Shown: positions 1-9,222 of the stretch, piece by piece
Numbering within the stretch: the first letter of the stretch is position 1
How the letters are laid out: each line of letters starts with the position of its first letter
Source of the DNA: JAKJEP01 sp964580995
GTDB lineage: Bacteria > Planctomycetota > Phycisphaerae > Sedimentisphaerales > SM23-30
Direction of reading: 5' to 3'
Length of the DNA: 64,000 nt
Assembly (NCBI GenBank): GCA_964580995.1
Contig: CAZOMV010000014.1
Coordinates: forward strand, 1 to 64,000
Translations under genes and position numbers: made by a program
Notes under the pieces: model-generated
Databases searched by the model: none
What the model was told of the DNA's origin: nothing
The model's input: the letters and a program-made list of their open reading frames with translations, nothing else

Positions 1-2
1 AT

Positions 3-569
3 GAATGGAATGAAGATCAGGTGGTTGTTAATGGTCTGGAGCAATATACATTTACCATGTCCGGCAGTTATGATGTGGGGGGAACGGCCCTGGAGAACAG
101 AACGTACCAATTTGCAGATCTGCCGATTGTGGACAAGATTGGAAATCAGGCCGCCAAAGAAGCCGTTTCCTGCGATCTGGTGCTGAAACCGGATAATACG
201 TACTTCGGTCAGTTTACGCTCAGTTTTGCGGATGGGTCGCATGGCGGACTGCTGGAAGGGTATTATACCGCCTCGGGGAAAAAACTGCTGCTGTACCTGG
301 GTGAACTGGTGGCAGAGGAGATGATTAAGGAGCCTTCGATGGACTATCTCAATGGGTTTCTGGAAGAATATACCTTGACGATGGATGACTACGATGAAGA
401 CTGGGAGGTTGATTATGACAATGGCGGACTGACTCTAACCGAAAACAGCAAAAAACAGACAGCCAAAATCGGCTGCAAGCTGGAGTATGAAGCCCGGTGC
501 TGGTATGAAGGGGATGTGGAAGAGGGCGGGATAACCAGTTTTGCCGGTACGGGCGGCCTGGTTGAGTGA
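3..569 (+). CDS. Hypothetical protein, 5' end outside the window
   Basis: The frame is open from the first bases of the window, so this is the C-terminal part (about 188 residues) of a longer gene; an internal GTG at 21 is unlikely to be the true start. The visible part has no signal peptide, membrane segment or motif that I recognise. It is acidic, with alternating hydrophobic and polar residues as in a beta-rich domain (for example GYYTASGKKLLLYLGE), and a YDEDWEVDYDNG stretch near the end. A hairpin followed by a T-run lies just downstream. The protein-like composition supports a real gene; the function is unknown. Confidence 0.6.
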   Translation, partial: EWNEDQVVVNGLEQYTFTMSGSYDVGGTALENRTYQFADLPIVDKIGNQAAKEAVSCDLVLKPDNTYFGQFTLSFADGSHGGLLEGYYTASGKKLLLYLGELVAEEMIKEPSMDYLNGFLEEYTLTMDDYDEDWEVDYDNGGLTLTENSKKQTAKIGCKLEYEARCWYEGDVEEGGITSFAGTGGLVE

Positions 570-595
570 TCGGATTGGCAGGGGTTTGAATTTCA

Positions 596-635
596 GGCGG
601 CACGGTGAGCATGGACTTGCCATGCCGCCATTTTT
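596..635 (+). terminator. Probable intrinsic terminator of the first gene
   Basis: GGCGGCA (596-602) pairs with TGCCGCC (623-629) and is followed by ATTTTT. It lies 27 bases after the stop of the plus-strand gene and before the convergent minus-strand gene ending at 694. Confidence 0.6.
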
Positions 636-693
636 ATGAAAGAATTTTTAGTTGCCCCTGGAAACGGTTTCTCCCGTTTCGCATCCATTCTTT

Positions 694-1518
694 TCAAACC
701 AGTTGGATCTTCTCCACATCCACGAACAGAATAATACAGATATTGAAGGCGGTTACCAGGTCGTAGGGCACTGTGCCGCGGCGATAGCGCCAGAGGGCCA
801 GGCGCATGATGCCGGTCAGCGGGGCGGCGGGATCGAGGGGGGGGAGGTTTTGGTCCAGGCGGTGGATTTGGCGGGCGGCGAAAATCAGCCGCCGCAGGAC
901 CGTCAGGGCCGGCAGGATCGCCAGCATGACCATCACCGTGCCGATATGGCCGGAATACAATCCGATTAGAATACCCGCAATCCGTTCTCCGCGCTGCCAG
1001 TAGCCGACGGGGCAGCTTTCGATGAAATTTTCCGCGCGGGCCTTCAAATAACTGATGAGTTCCGCATTGGTCAGGGCGACCACCGTCAAAACGGCCAGGA
1101 GTCTGGCATGATTTTGGTACGGATGGTTCAGGTAGTAAATCAGGATGCCGATGAAAATGGCGGCATCGGCGATCCGGTCCAGGGAGGAGTCCAGAAAACC
1201 GCCCAGCCGGCTGATCTGGTGATTGTTCCGGGCGACGGCGCCATCCAGAATGTCAAACGAGGCTGCCAGGATAATCATCCAGGCGGCGGCGAAGGCATAA
1301 AAGCTTTCCCCGGCTCCGCAGCCGATTTTGTCGCCTCCGCCCAGCGCCAGCAGCACCGCGACCGTGAGGGTACTGAGCAATCCCAGAAAGGTGAGCAAAT
1401 TCGGCCCGACATGACAGCGAATCAAAAAAGCCGCGACATGCTCCCGCGCAATCACAATGGTCCCGCCGAACAGGCGCGTAAAGATAGCATTGCGGTTGGC
1501 CCGAATTCGATTGGCCAT
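694..1518 (-). CDS. CDP-alcohol phosphatidyltransferase family membrane protein
   Basis: This 274-residue multi-pass membrane protein carries the complete CDP-alcohol phosphatidyltransferase signature D-x2-DG-x2-AR-x8-G-x3-D-x3-D, visible as DILDGAVAR followed by GGFLDSSLD at about residues 88-113. Family members move a phosphatidyl or phospho-alcohol group from a CDP-linked donor to an alcohol acceptor (glycerol-3-phosphate, inositol, serine and others) in the inner membrane; the four aspartates bind the metal ions. Five or six hydrophobic stretches surround the motif. It is the last gene of a minus-strand operon, 31 bases after rpsT. The acceptor cannot be told from sequence, so no symbol is given; PgsA-like or inositol-type enzymes are both possible. 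Confidence 0.85.
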   Translation of the reverse strand: MANRIRANRNAIFTRLFGGTIVIAREHVAAFLIRCHVGPNLLTFLGLLSTLTVAVLLALGGGDKIGCGAGESFYAFAAAWMIILAASFDILDGAVARNNHQISRLGGFLDSSLDRIADAAIFIGILIYYLNHPYQNHARLLAVLTVVALTNAELISYLKARAENFIESCPVGYWQRGERIAGILIGLYSGHIGTVMVMLAILPALTVLRRLIFAARQIHRLDQNLPPLDPAAPLTGIMRLALWRYRRGTVPYDLVTAFNICIILFVDVEKIQLV

Positions 1519-1549
1519 AGGTTCGGTTATTTCAAAACAAAAAGGCTGT

Positions 1550-1831
1550 TTAGCTGGTTTGTTTGGTCTTTAAGCTATTCAGTTTCCGCGCCAGTTGCCC
1601 TTTTTTCCGGGCGGCGGTGTTTTTGTGCAGGGTACCCTTGGCTACCATCTGGTCGATCTGTTTTTGGGTATCACGCAGGGTTTTTTCCACGACCGTAAGG
1701 TCGGTGGGATTCTTCGTTATTTCCATGAATTTTTTGATCTGGGTTTTGGAGGCGCTCTTCCGTGCCCGGTTCAAGGTGCGCCGTTTGGTGTTCTGCCGAT
1801 TTCTCTTTTTCGCTGATAGCGAATGTGCCAC
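1550..1831 (-). CDS. rpsT: 30S ribosomal protein S20 (bS20)
   Basis: This 93-residue, strongly basic protein opens with MAHSLSAKKRNRQN, the typical bS20 N-terminus, and continues as a helical, Lys/Arg-rich chain including NTAARKKGQLARKLN near the end. bS20 binds 16S rRNA in the body of the small subunit early in assembly. The start is GTG at 1831, preceded by a good AAGGAG ribosome-binding site. It sits between a TPR gene (26 bases upstream) and the CDP-alcohol transferase gene (31 bases downstream), and the three are probably cotranscribed. Confidence 0.95.
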   Translation of the reverse strand: MAHSLSAKKRNRQNTKRRTLNRARKSASKTQIKKFMEITKNPTDLTVVEKTLRDTQKQIDQMVAKGTLHKNTAARKKGQLARKLNSLKTKQTS

Positions 1832-1857
1832 TAGTGACTCCTTTACTGAAATTACTT

Positions 1858-3312
1858 CTATTCCTGTTGCCGCTTCCGTAGAGCGTCAATACGATCTTTG
1901 ACATCCTGATAATTATAGTCAATCTGGGCGACTTTTCGATAGCAATTCAGAGCCTGCTCTTTATTGCCTTCTGATTCATAGGCCCGGCCCAGATTATAAC
2001 GCAACTCTTTGGCGACGGCCCCTTCCTGATCCTCCACCGATTCCAGTGCCAGCTCAAACGATTCAATCGCATCGGTAAACCATTCCTTGAAAAAGAAACA
2101 CTGGCCGATGAAATTAATCGAGGCAATTCGATACCGCGGATCGTTTCTGGCATCCTGAAATACCGGGATCGCCTGGTCGTACTGCTGGGCACGCATCAGG
2201 CGCTTGCCATATTCATATTTAATCCCCATATCGGTCGGATAATTCTCCACCGACAGTTTATAATGATCCAGTTCCGCCCGCAGAGATTCTTTGGTAGCCT
2301 CTATCAGTTCTTTTTTCAGATCCTGATTTTCCGGTTCATTTTTAACTCGTGCCTGAAGCTCGCGTATCTTCCGGCTCAGTTGTTTGATGCGAATCTGACC
2401 GCTGTGCTGCTTATAGCGGAATTGCTTCGACTGTACATAGGCCTTTTCCAGTATTTCGATCGCCTCGTTTTCCCGGCTTACCTCTTCGGTATCGCATAAG
2501 GCGTTCACCAGATTATTGATCTTGCCGGGAATCGAAGGATTCTCTTCATAATCACGTCGGGCCTTTTCCAGGACATCTTCTTTGACATTGGTAGAACGCA
2601 AGGTTTGCCCCTGCGCCTGAATTTTTTCCTGGTTTACGCGGTCCTTAATGCTGTCTCGAAAATCACCTTGTCCGTCATAGTTCCCCTGCTGCATCGTGGT
2701 CTGGGCCGATAGATCTCGCAAGGCGTTTTCCAGGTCCGAATCGTGAGGTTTTAACTGCAACGCCTGCTGGCAGGCCTGCAAGGCCCGGGCAAAGGCCTCG
2801 ATCTTGACATACACATCCCGCAGGAAAGTATAGGTTTGCAGAGAGGGCTTGTCTTTCTGCCGATTGAATTCAAACAGCAAATTCGCAAACCATAGCGCTG
2901 TCTGGCGGTATTCTCCCTCCGACGCTGCCTTCACCAGGTCGGTCATATGGCTAAGATTGGTGGGATCCTTACTGAGCAGGTATTCCGCCTTGAGCATGGC
3001 TTCTTTGGGGGTTTTACCAGAAATTTTTCGGAATTTTGAGCTGTCGCCAAATAGGCCAGCTTTTTTCAAACCGGATTCCCTTCGTCGTAAAGCGACTTCC
3101 CGCAGAGGTTTATGGCCTTCGTCCAAAGCATCCGGCCAGATGGAAAGCCCGTCCAGATAAAATTCGATGGCATAATCGTAGTTTAACGCATAAGCCACCT
3201 CCGAACCTTTTCGGAAAAACTCCCTCGCTTTTGCCTTCAGCTCCTCGGGAAATTCAAATGCCTGGCTCGGCCCGGCTTGACTACTATTGACCTTGTTATT
3301 TTCTAAAGCCAT
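1858..3312 (-). CDS. TPR-repeat protein, cytoplasmic
   Basis: This 484-residue protein has no signal peptide. It contains several tetratricopeptide-type helix pairs: an N-terminal set around AREFFRKGSEVAYALNYDYA and a C-terminal set including AQQYDQAIPVFQDARNDP and YNLGRAYESEGNKEQALNCY. A charged, probably coiled-coil stretch lies between them at about residues 290-345. TPR arrays are protein-protein scaffolds; the partner is not evident. It is first in the operon with rpsT and the CDP-alcohol transferase. The end of the chain (DRIDALRKRQQE) is charged and probably helical. Confidence 0.8.
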   Translation of the reverse strand: MALENNKVNSSQAGPSQAFEFPEELKAKAREFFRKGSEVAYALNYDYAIEFYLDGLSIWPDALDEGHKPLREVALRRRESGLKKAGLFGDSSKFRKISGKTPKEAMLKAEYLLSKDPTNLSHMTDLVKAASEGEYRQTALWFANLLFEFNRQKDKPSLQTYTFLRDVYVKIEAFARALQACQQALQLKPHDSDLENALRDLSAQTTMQQGNYDGQGDFRDSIKDRVNQEKIQAQGQTLRSTNVKEDVLEKARRDYEENPSIPGKINNLVNALCDTEEVSRENEAIEILEKAYVQSKQFRYKQHSGQIRIKQLSRKIRELQARVKNEPENQDLKKELIEATKESLRAELDHYKLSVENYPTDMGIKYEYGKRLMRAQQYDQAIPVFQDARNDPRYRIASINFIGQCFFFKEWFTDAIESFELALESVEDQEGAVAKELRYNLGRAYESEGNKEQALNCYRKVAQIDYNYQDVKDRIDALRKRQQE

Positions 3313-3579
3313 AAATCCAATTAATATAACATTTTACGACGTTTTTGCCTTTACCACACTCCACGGCAGGTATATAATTTCCTCGGTACATAACCACTAA
3401 ACTATTCAGGATACTATATTTTCTCTTTTTGTCAAATAAAAATGCCGTTAAAGTCATACCCATAAAGATTTAAGTTTTTTCACATTTTATGGCCCCAAAC
3501 ACTGGCCTTGTCATATCGCCCTTGCTATAATTTGCTGGAATTTATTATATTAAAATGGAAGTTTTGTAAAAAGAACATT

Positions 3580-4110
3580 ATGCTGATTGAAAGTCTAAAC
3601 CTGGACAAGCTTTATATTCACCACTATCCGGATGAGATCCTTCGCAAAAGGGCACAGGAAGTGGTGGAGATAAATGATACGATTGTGCGTTTAGCCGAGA
3701 AAATGACGGAAATTATGGTTAAATCCGGTGGTATCGGGCTAGCTGCCCCGCAGGTTGGGGTGCCGTTGCGGCTGTTTGTTTTCAGCCTGACGGCCAAGCC
3801 GGAAGATGCGCAAGTCATTATCAACCCGGAACTAAAGAACTTTCAGGGGTACGTTGACACGGAAGAGGGGTGCCTGTCCATCCCCGATGTCCGGGCCAAA
3901 GTCCGCCGGCCTGCCGCTTGTACCGTAACGGCGATAGACCTGGATGGTAATGAATTTGTTATGGATGCGGTAGATCTGGCGGCCACGGTGGTTCAGCATG
4001 AAACGGATCATCTTGATGGAAAACTATTTATAGACCGGCTGTCCACCATTTCCCGCTTTGCCTGCCGTCGAACGATCCGTCAGCTCGAACAGGAATTCGA
4101 GGACCGTTAA
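3580..4110 (+). CDS. def: Peptide deformylase
   Basis: The product (176 residues from ATG 3580) removes the formyl group from the N-terminal methionine of new proteins. All three family motifs are present: GIGLAAPQVG, EEGCLS and QHETDHLDG, which supply the metal-binding Cys and two His and the catalytic Glu. An upstream TTG or GTG start would add about 24 residues (SYRPCYNLLEF...) unlike the family N-terminus, so the ATG before LIESLNLDKLYIHHYPD is preferred although no clear Shine-Dalgarno precedes it. A TATAAT hexamer at 3526-3531 could be its -10 box, but no good -35 is seen. It is divergent from the TPR operon. Confidence 0.95.
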   Translation: MLIESLNLDKLYIHHYPDEILRKRAQEVVEINDTIVRLAEKMTEIMVKSGGIGLAAPQVGVPLRLFVFSLTAKPEDAQVIINPELKNFQGYVDTEEGCLSIPDVRAKVRRPAACTVTAIDLDGNEFVMDAVDLAATVVQHETDHLDGKLFIDRLSTISRFACRRTIRQLEQEFEDR

Positions 4111-4212
4111 AACCGGCAAAATAACTACTTAGGCAACAATCTGCTTGACCAATTCCGCTAAAAATTCTATAGTTAACTCCGGATCTGAATCATTTTAGGA
4201 CTCGTGTTAATT

Positions 4213-4803
4213 ATGGATATACAGTCTGGCCTTTTTAAAATTTTGCTGACCACCCTGCTAGGGGGTGCCCTTTTTGGGGCTGGTTGTGCGACGCCCTCTG
4301 CCCCCGTGCCGACCGAACCTCGGATTATTCAAGGTGATCCCCATGTTATCTGGAAGGCAGGCCAGGATGAATTAACCAGTCGGGGTTATCCCCTGGACCG
4401 GGTGGACCGGCGGACGGGGGTGATTGAGACCTTTCCGATAACCAGCAAGCAATGGTTTGAGTTCTGGCGGAACGATGTGGTGGGGGATGAGGCGCTGGCT
4501 GAGGCCAGCCTGCAAACCATTCGGCGGCAGGTGAAATTGCAGGTTACCCAGGTGGAGCCGGACCAGCTTCGGCTGGAGTGCCTGGTACTGGTGGAGAAAT
4601 ATGATTCCAGCCAGGAAATCTACCCCAGCCAAACCCGGACCTATAATGTTTTGGGAAATGTAACGGGACGGATTCCTCTTTTGAGTTCTTCCGAAAAGCG
4701 CAAAGATAAGCCGGAGGAATGGATCCGCCTGGGCGAGGATCCGGAATTACAGAAGACGATTTTGGATTCGATTGTCCGGAGGGTGGAAAAAAGCCAATTA
4801 TAA
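4213..4803 (+). CDS. Putative lipoprotein, unknown function
   Basis: The 196-residue product begins with a hydrophobic signal that ends in the lipobox LFGAGC, so it should be lipidated on Cys and held in a membrane. The remainder is a compact domain of about 165 residues with ITSKQWFEFWRNDV and TRTYNVLGNVTGRIPLLS segments and no motif that I recognise. The ATG at 4213 is preferred over the GTG at 4204 because the signal peptide starts there. It is followed 58 bases later by the ROK kinase gene on the same strand. No function is assigned. Confidence 0.75.
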   Translation: MDIQSGLFKILLTTLLGGALFGAGCATPSAPVPTEPRIIQGDPHVIWKAGQDELTSRGYPLDRVDRRTGVIETFPITSKQWFEFWRNDVVGDEALAEASLQTIRRQVKLQVTQVEPDQLRLECLVLVEKYDSSQEIYPSQTRTYNVLGNVTGRIPLLSSSEKRKDKPEEWIRLGEDPELQKTILDSIVRRVEKSQL

Positions 4804-4861
4804 ACGGAAATCCGTACTAGAAATGAATTACCACTTGCCCGGCGGGGGTAAAAGGAGAATT

Positions 4862-5851
4862 ATGAGTCAGTATTATGTAGGAATCGACCTGGGCGGCACG
4901 AATATCAAGATCGGATTGCTGGATGAGCGGGGGCAAATCATCGCACAGGATGATGAACCGACCCATGTGGAGCTGGGGCCGGATTCGGTGGTGGAACGAA
5001 CGGTCCGCCGCATTGAGCAGTTGGTTCAAAAGACCGGTCTGGCCCGGCGGGATCTGCGGGCCGGCGGTATGTGTTCGCCGGGGCCACTGCTGCTGGAGGA
5101 AGGGAAGATTATCCGGGCCTGCAATCTGCCCGGCTTCGATCAATTTAATTTTCGGGCGAAATTTTCGCGTGCGTTGAACCTGCCCATGATTATGGAACAC
5201 GATGCGGCGGCGGCCTGCTGGGGGGAATACTGGTGCGGGGCAGGGCAGGGGACGAAAAATATTGTACTTTTCACCCTCGGCACGGGGATCGGCGGGGGTG
5301 TGATCTACGGCGGGGAGGTGTTCCGGGCCGGGGGGGGCAATCATCCGGAACTGGGGCATATGATTATCAAGCTGGGCGGCCGGCAGTGTACCTGCGGGCA
5401 GCGGGGGTGTTTGGAAACGTATGCCTCCGCAACCCATACGGCGGCCCGTGCCCAGGATGCCTTAAAGGAGGGACGGGAATCGTCTCTCCAGCCGATCTTT
5501 AAAAAGCAGGGCAGCGTCTCCTGCAAGGATGTTTTTGACCATGCCAAGGCCGGGGATCCGCTGGCCGACGAAATTGTGGACGGCACCGCCGAGGCGCTGG
5601 CCCAGGCCTGTATTATTATGCTGCATAGTATCGAGCCGCAGCGGGTCATTCTGATGGGCGGGATGGTCAAAGCCGGCGAGATGCTGGCGGAGCGGGTGCG
5701 AAAATTCTATCAGGGCATGCTCTGGTTCCTCAAAGAGGAGACCATGGAAATCTGTCTGGCCAAACTCGGTTCCGACGCCGGCTTCATCGGCGCCGCCGGC
5801 ATCGCCATGCACGACGCCCAGCATCATCGTCTCCGCCCGATCGGGACGTAA
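4862..5851 (+). CDS. ROK family sugar kinase (glucokinase-like)
   Basis: This 329-residue cytoplasmic kinase phosphorylates a hexose, probably glucose or an amino sugar, using ATP. It shows the N-terminal phosphate loop DLGGTNIK, the ROK segment EHDAAAACWGEYWCGAG with the catalytic Asp, GTGIGGGVI, and the zinc site formed by the His of ELGHMI and the cysteines of CTCGQRGCLE. The ATG at 4862 follows AAAGGAG at proper spacing; the extension to 4772 overlaps the lipoprotein gene and is rejected. It runs convergent to the TolC-like gene. ROK proteins can also be repressors, but there is no helix-turn-helix domain here. Confidence 0.9.
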   Translation: MSQYYVGIDLGGTNIKIGLLDERGQIIAQDDEPTHVELGPDSVVERTVRRIEQLVQKTGLARRDLRAGGMCSPGPLLLEEGKIIRACNLPGFDQFNFRAKFSRALNLPMIMEHDAAAACWGEYWCGAGQGTKNIVLFTLGTGIGGGVIYGGEVFRAGGGNHPELGHMIIKLGGRQCTCGQRGCLETYASATHTAARAQDALKEGRESSLQPIFKKQGSVSCKDVFDHAKAGDPLADEIVDGTAEALAQACIIMLHSIEPQRVILMGGMVKAGEMLAERVRKFYQGMLWFLKEETMEICLAKLGSDAGFIGAAGIAMHDAQHHRLRPIGT

Positions 5852-5911
5852 AAAAAGAATAAAAAATGGCAGAAAAACACAGTTGAGAGAGAAGAAGCAA
5901 TATTTTGCTTT

Positions 5912-7591
5912 TTACTCTTCCGACGGCAGTTCAGCGATTTTGATGTTGTCGTATTGGAGGAGGGTGCCCATGGCGCGGTAGGCGTCGATGATGGCGACAT
6001 TGTATTCGGTGACGGCCTGGATGGCGGTGACTTCGCGGGCGGCCAGCCGCTCGATGGCGTTCAGCTTGCGGTCCAGGAAATCGGCGGTAATCGTCGCTTC
6101 GGCATCTTCCCGGACCAGATATTCGTTTACCACCGCCGCTTCCGCCTGGGCGGCTTTGAGCGAAGCGTGAATTTTATCATACGTATAGTCCAGCGTATTC
6201 AGGGAAATGCTCACATCGGCCAGAATCTGTTCCCGGTAACTGTCCAGCCGCAGCTTTTCCTGTTTTTCCTTATGGAGGGATTTGGTCAGGGCGGCCTGGG
6301 CCTCGCGATTGCCGCCCAGCGGGATTTCAAAACTCAAACCCACCCGGTAGCTGATCGTGTCGTTTTGCCACTGCTGATCCCACGCCGAACCGTAGCCCTG
6401 TTCGCCGCCGGAAATATCCTGCTGGCCTACCAAATCCAGCCGGGGCAGCAACTGATTTTTGGCGACATCGACGGCGATCCCCGCGGTATCGATTTGTAAT
6501 TTTTGCGAAATAATTTCCGGACGGGTTTGCAGGGCAATCTGCAGGGCCTCGGCATGATCGAGGGTGTGGCTTTGGATCGACGGCAGATCGTCCGTGATGA
6601 TTTCCCATTTTTCATCGAGCGGCAGATTCGGGTCGTTCAGACTGGCCAGCAGCCGATCCTGACTCTGCAAGACCGAGTTGCGGGTTGCAATCACATTCGC
6701 CCGGGCCTGTTCAATCAGCGAAAGATTCCGGGCGATAATCCCGCTGGTGGCGTCCAGTGTTTTCCGGGCGTCCAGCTTCTTATAGGCATCCTCGGCGTTT
6801 TGCAGCAGGTTTTGATAGACTTTCACCTGCTGGCGGTAAAAGGCCAGCCGCCAGAAATTGCTTTCTACCTCCGCGGCCGTCTGGATCATTCGCATTTGGA
6901 ATTGCTGCTGGCTGATTCGATAATTATTGCGTGCGGCATTGATCGAAGACAGGTTCAAATCGATCCCGAAATCGCGCAGCAAAGGCTGTCGCAAGGTCAT
7001 TTCCAGGGTATATTCATAATAGGGGTTGTAATACAGGCCGGACTCGCTGGAGCGGTACCGCCGCAAAAGCTCGGCCATCTCCACCGTGGCACCGGTGGGA
7101 AGTCTTTTTCTCAGGCCCAGCGAATAATTATAATCCCGGCTTTGGAAAAAGGGTGTGGTGGGTTCGGTTATGTAGGTAATGCCGGAAGGGGTGGTAATGG
7201 TCTTCACCGTGGTGGCGGCGGAATCCATATTGGTTTTGTCATTGATATCAAACTGGCTGGAACCGAAAAGCACCGCGTCAAAGGCCGCTTCCGCCTGCAC
7301 CACATCGCTGAGGCTGATGGCCGGTTCGTGGCTGCCAATTTTGACATCCAGATTATTCGCGATGGCCCGTTGAATGCAATCGTTCAGGGGCAGGTGAATT
7401 TCTTTGCGCGGCTCGTCGGAAAAAATCCGTTCTTTCTGCTGCCAGTATTTGTGAATAACGTCTGCCTGGGCAAACGGATCCTCCCAGGCACCGGTTTCTG
7501 CCGTTCCATCTGAAAGTCCGATGGATAGCAGAAGGAACAGTCCCGGCAGTAAATAACCAAGTAGGAACCGGCTATGGGTATATTTCAGCAT
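5912..7591 (-). CDS. TolC-like outer membrane efflux protein
   Basis: The 559-residue product has a signal peptide (LLPGLFLLLSIGLSDGTAE) and the duplicated long-helix architecture of the TolC/OEP family. An N-terminal half contains LPLNDCIQRAIANNLDVKIG and DVVQAEAAFDAVLFGSSQ, and the C-terminal half repeats the pattern with EALQIALQTRPEIISQKLQI and GLSFEIPLGGNREAQA. Such trimers form the outer-membrane beta-barrel and periplasmic tunnel of efflux or type I secretion systems. No inner-membrane partner or adaptor is adjacent. The ATG at 7591 is chosen because the ATG at 7603 directly abuts the AAAGGA box. The cyclophilin gene lies 63 bases upstream on the same strand. Confidence 0.88.
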   Translation of the reverse strand: MLKYTHSRFLLGYLLPGLFLLLSIGLSDGTAETGAWEDPFAQADVIHKYWQQKERIFSDEPRKEIHLPLNDCIQRAIANNLDVKIGSHEPAISLSDVVQAEAAFDAVLFGSSQFDINDKTNMDSAATTVKTITTPSGITYITEPTTPFFQSRDYNYSLGLRKRLPTGATVEMAELLRRYRSSESGLYYNPYYEYTLEMTLRQPLLRDFGIDLNLSSINAARNNYRISQQQFQMRMIQTAAEVESNFWRLAFYRQQVKVYQNLLQNAEDAYKKLDARKTLDATSGIIARNLSLIEQARANVIATRNSVLQSQDRLLASLNDPNLPLDEKWEIITDDLPSIQSHTLDHAEALQIALQTRPEIISQKLQIDTAGIAVDVAKNQLLPRLDLVGQQDISGGEQGYGSAWDQQWQNDTISYRVGLSFEIPLGGNREAQAALTKSLHKEKQEKLRLDSYREQILADVSISLNTLDYTYDKIHASLKAAQAEAAVVNEYLVREDAEATITADFLDRKLNAIERLAAREVTAIQAVTEYNVAIIDAYRAMGTLLQYDNIKIAELPSEE

Positions 7592-7654
7592 ACAGTGTTG
7601 CATTCCTTTCGCGTTTTTTAATCTGGCCTCCGAGCGGAAAAACAGAGTGTCCGA

Positions 7655-9151
7655 TTACGAGGGAGCCGCTACGCTCACCGTTTCTTCAAAATAAGTATCT
7701 GTGGTGGTCAAAAACTTAATGGTAAAATCCTGGGTAGGGGCACTGAGGCTGGTTTTTTTGATATAAATTACATAGGTCAGTTTGTCCAGATCGAAGATGG
7801 CCTTATACAGTCCCGAACTGAAATTATCGTGCTTATAATAGTAAAGCTGCCGGTTATTTTTCTTGACCAGCAGTCCCTCCGCAATGGTAAAGGACTTCGT
7901 TCCCCATTTTATGGTAACTTCTTTTCCGGCCAGATTCGGATCGCTGACTTCCGTAGCGATGGACCCGGAGATGGTTAAGGAGTATGTATAGGACGAAGAA
8001 CTCGCTAAGTACTTTTTGACAAACCGGTAGGTTTTGACTTGCAGGGAATCGACATGTCCCTGGGCCAGGAGGATGGGAATCGCTTTGCGGCCGTTTATAA
8101 TGTCTTCGTCCGCGGCGCCCAGCCCGAAATAGTCTCCAAATTCCAATTGCATAATAACGGAGTCTTTCAGGCCGCTCAAATCCACCTCTTTCAACTGTAA
8201 TTCGAAAGTATGCTTGTCCAGGTTCAATTTCAGCAACTGGATCCCCGGTTCCGCACTGGTAAATTTATAGGCCGTCTTTCCGGCGGGGAAGGCCGCGTTG
8301 GCAATGGTCTTTTCTACCAATATGGAACCATCCGGAAGGACCAGCCGAATCCGAATCGTGGCCGGTTCGTACCATTGATTGGGATCCACGCTATTGGGTT
8401 CGAATGTTCCTTTGAAGGTAAAGGAATCGGATGCGGTACTTCGGTCTTTACCGGCCTCGACGGTGGCTTTGGTAAACGTTATCGGATTGTATTCGGTCGC
8501 CTGTTCGATGAGCACCGGGGTTACTGGAACATTCTCCAGCTTGTAGGTATCGCTGGAACTGTGTATGGTTTTGGTTGTAAACGCGGCAATGGCGTCCACC
8601 ACATCCATGCCGCTGATGACCTCGCCGAAGACGCAGTAGCCCACTTTATCCGTTGCTGTCGCGCGATCCAGGGTAGTATTGGCCTTCAAATTAATAAAAA
8701 ACTGCGAATTGGCCGAATTGGGGTCCGTTTTTCGGGCCATGGCGACCGTGCCCCGCACATTTTTCAGCCCGTTGGTGCTTTCGTTGATAATCGATTCGCC
8801 GGGTTCATGGTAAAAGTACGGGTCCAGCGTCCAGTTGGGGTCTTTAAAATAATTCGGGTCCTCGCTGCCGAGATTCGGGTCGTTCAGGTCGGCATCATAG
8901 GCCCCGGCCTGAATGACAAAGTCCTTTACCACCCGGTGAAAGATCAGATTGTCATAAAAGCCGCTGTTGACATACTCCAGAAAATTGGCAACGGTGACTG
9001 GGGCCTTGGTGTCATACAATTCGATGGTGATGATTCCGTAGCTGGTTTCGAGCTGGACAATGGAATTTGCCGCGGACTCTGTCGCCGAACAAACGGCTGC
9101 CGCGGTTGCCAGCAGCAGGGGGATGAATAGACAGCATAACCTTTTCTTCAT
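7655..9151 (-). CDS. Secreted cyclophilin-type peptidyl-prolyl isomerase with C-terminal extension
   Basis: This 498-residue protein has a signal peptide (LCCLFIPLLLATAAAVCS) and a cyclophilin domain at about residues 30-215. Key elements are FHRVVKDFVIQAGAY (catalytic Arg, Phe and Gln), ARKTDPNSANSQFFINL and VFGEVISGMDVVDAI. It should catalyse prolyl cis-trans isomerisation outside the cytoplasm. The domain has an insert rich in DPN (DLNDPNLGSEDPNYF). The remaining 280 residues form beta-rich repeats without a motif that I recognise; their two similar halves (FTFKGTFEPN and YSLTISGSIA) may be Ig-like. A near-consensus promoter lies 44 bases upstream of the start codon. Confidence 0.88.
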   Translation of the reverse strand: MKKRLCCLFIPLLLATAAAVCSATESAANSIVQLETSYGIITIELYDTKAPVTVANFLEYVNSGFYDNLIFHRVVKDFVIQAGAYDADLNDPNLGSEDPNYFKDPNWTLDPYFYHEPGESIINESTNGLKNVRGTVAMARKTDPNSANSQFFINLKANTTLDRATATDKVGYCVFGEVISGMDVVDAIAAFTTKTIHSSSDTYKLENVPVTPVLIEQATEYNPITFTKATVEAGKDRSTASDSFTFKGTFEPNSVDPNQWYEPATIRIRLVLPDGSILVEKTIANAAFPAGKTAYKFTSAEPGIQLLKLNLDKHTFELQLKEVDLSGLKDSVIMQLEFGDYFGLGAADEDIINGRKAIPILLAQGHVDSLQVKTYRFVKKYLASSSSYTYSLTISGSIATEVSDPNLAGKEVTIKWGTKSFTIAEGLLVKKNNRQLYYYKHDNFSSGLYKAIFDLDKLTYVIYIKKTSLSAPTQDFTIKFLTTTDTYFEETVSVAAPS

Positions 9152-9194
9152 TATAAACTCCAGTCAGGCTTTGTTGGATGTAAAACGTCAGGAC

Positions 9195-9222
9195 ATTATA
9201 AGGCATTTGCCGACCCTGTCAA
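9195..9222 (-). promoter_or_regulatory. Sigma-70-type promoter of the cyclophilin gene
   Basis: Read on the minus strand: TTGACA (9222-9217), 16-base spacer, TATAAT (9200-9195). Both hexamers are perfect matches to the consensus. The predicted transcript starts about 35 bases before the ATG at 9151. Confidence 0.8.

Noticed and set aside
6503..7513. 336-residue plus-strand open frame
   Set aside because: Antisense to the TolC-like gene.
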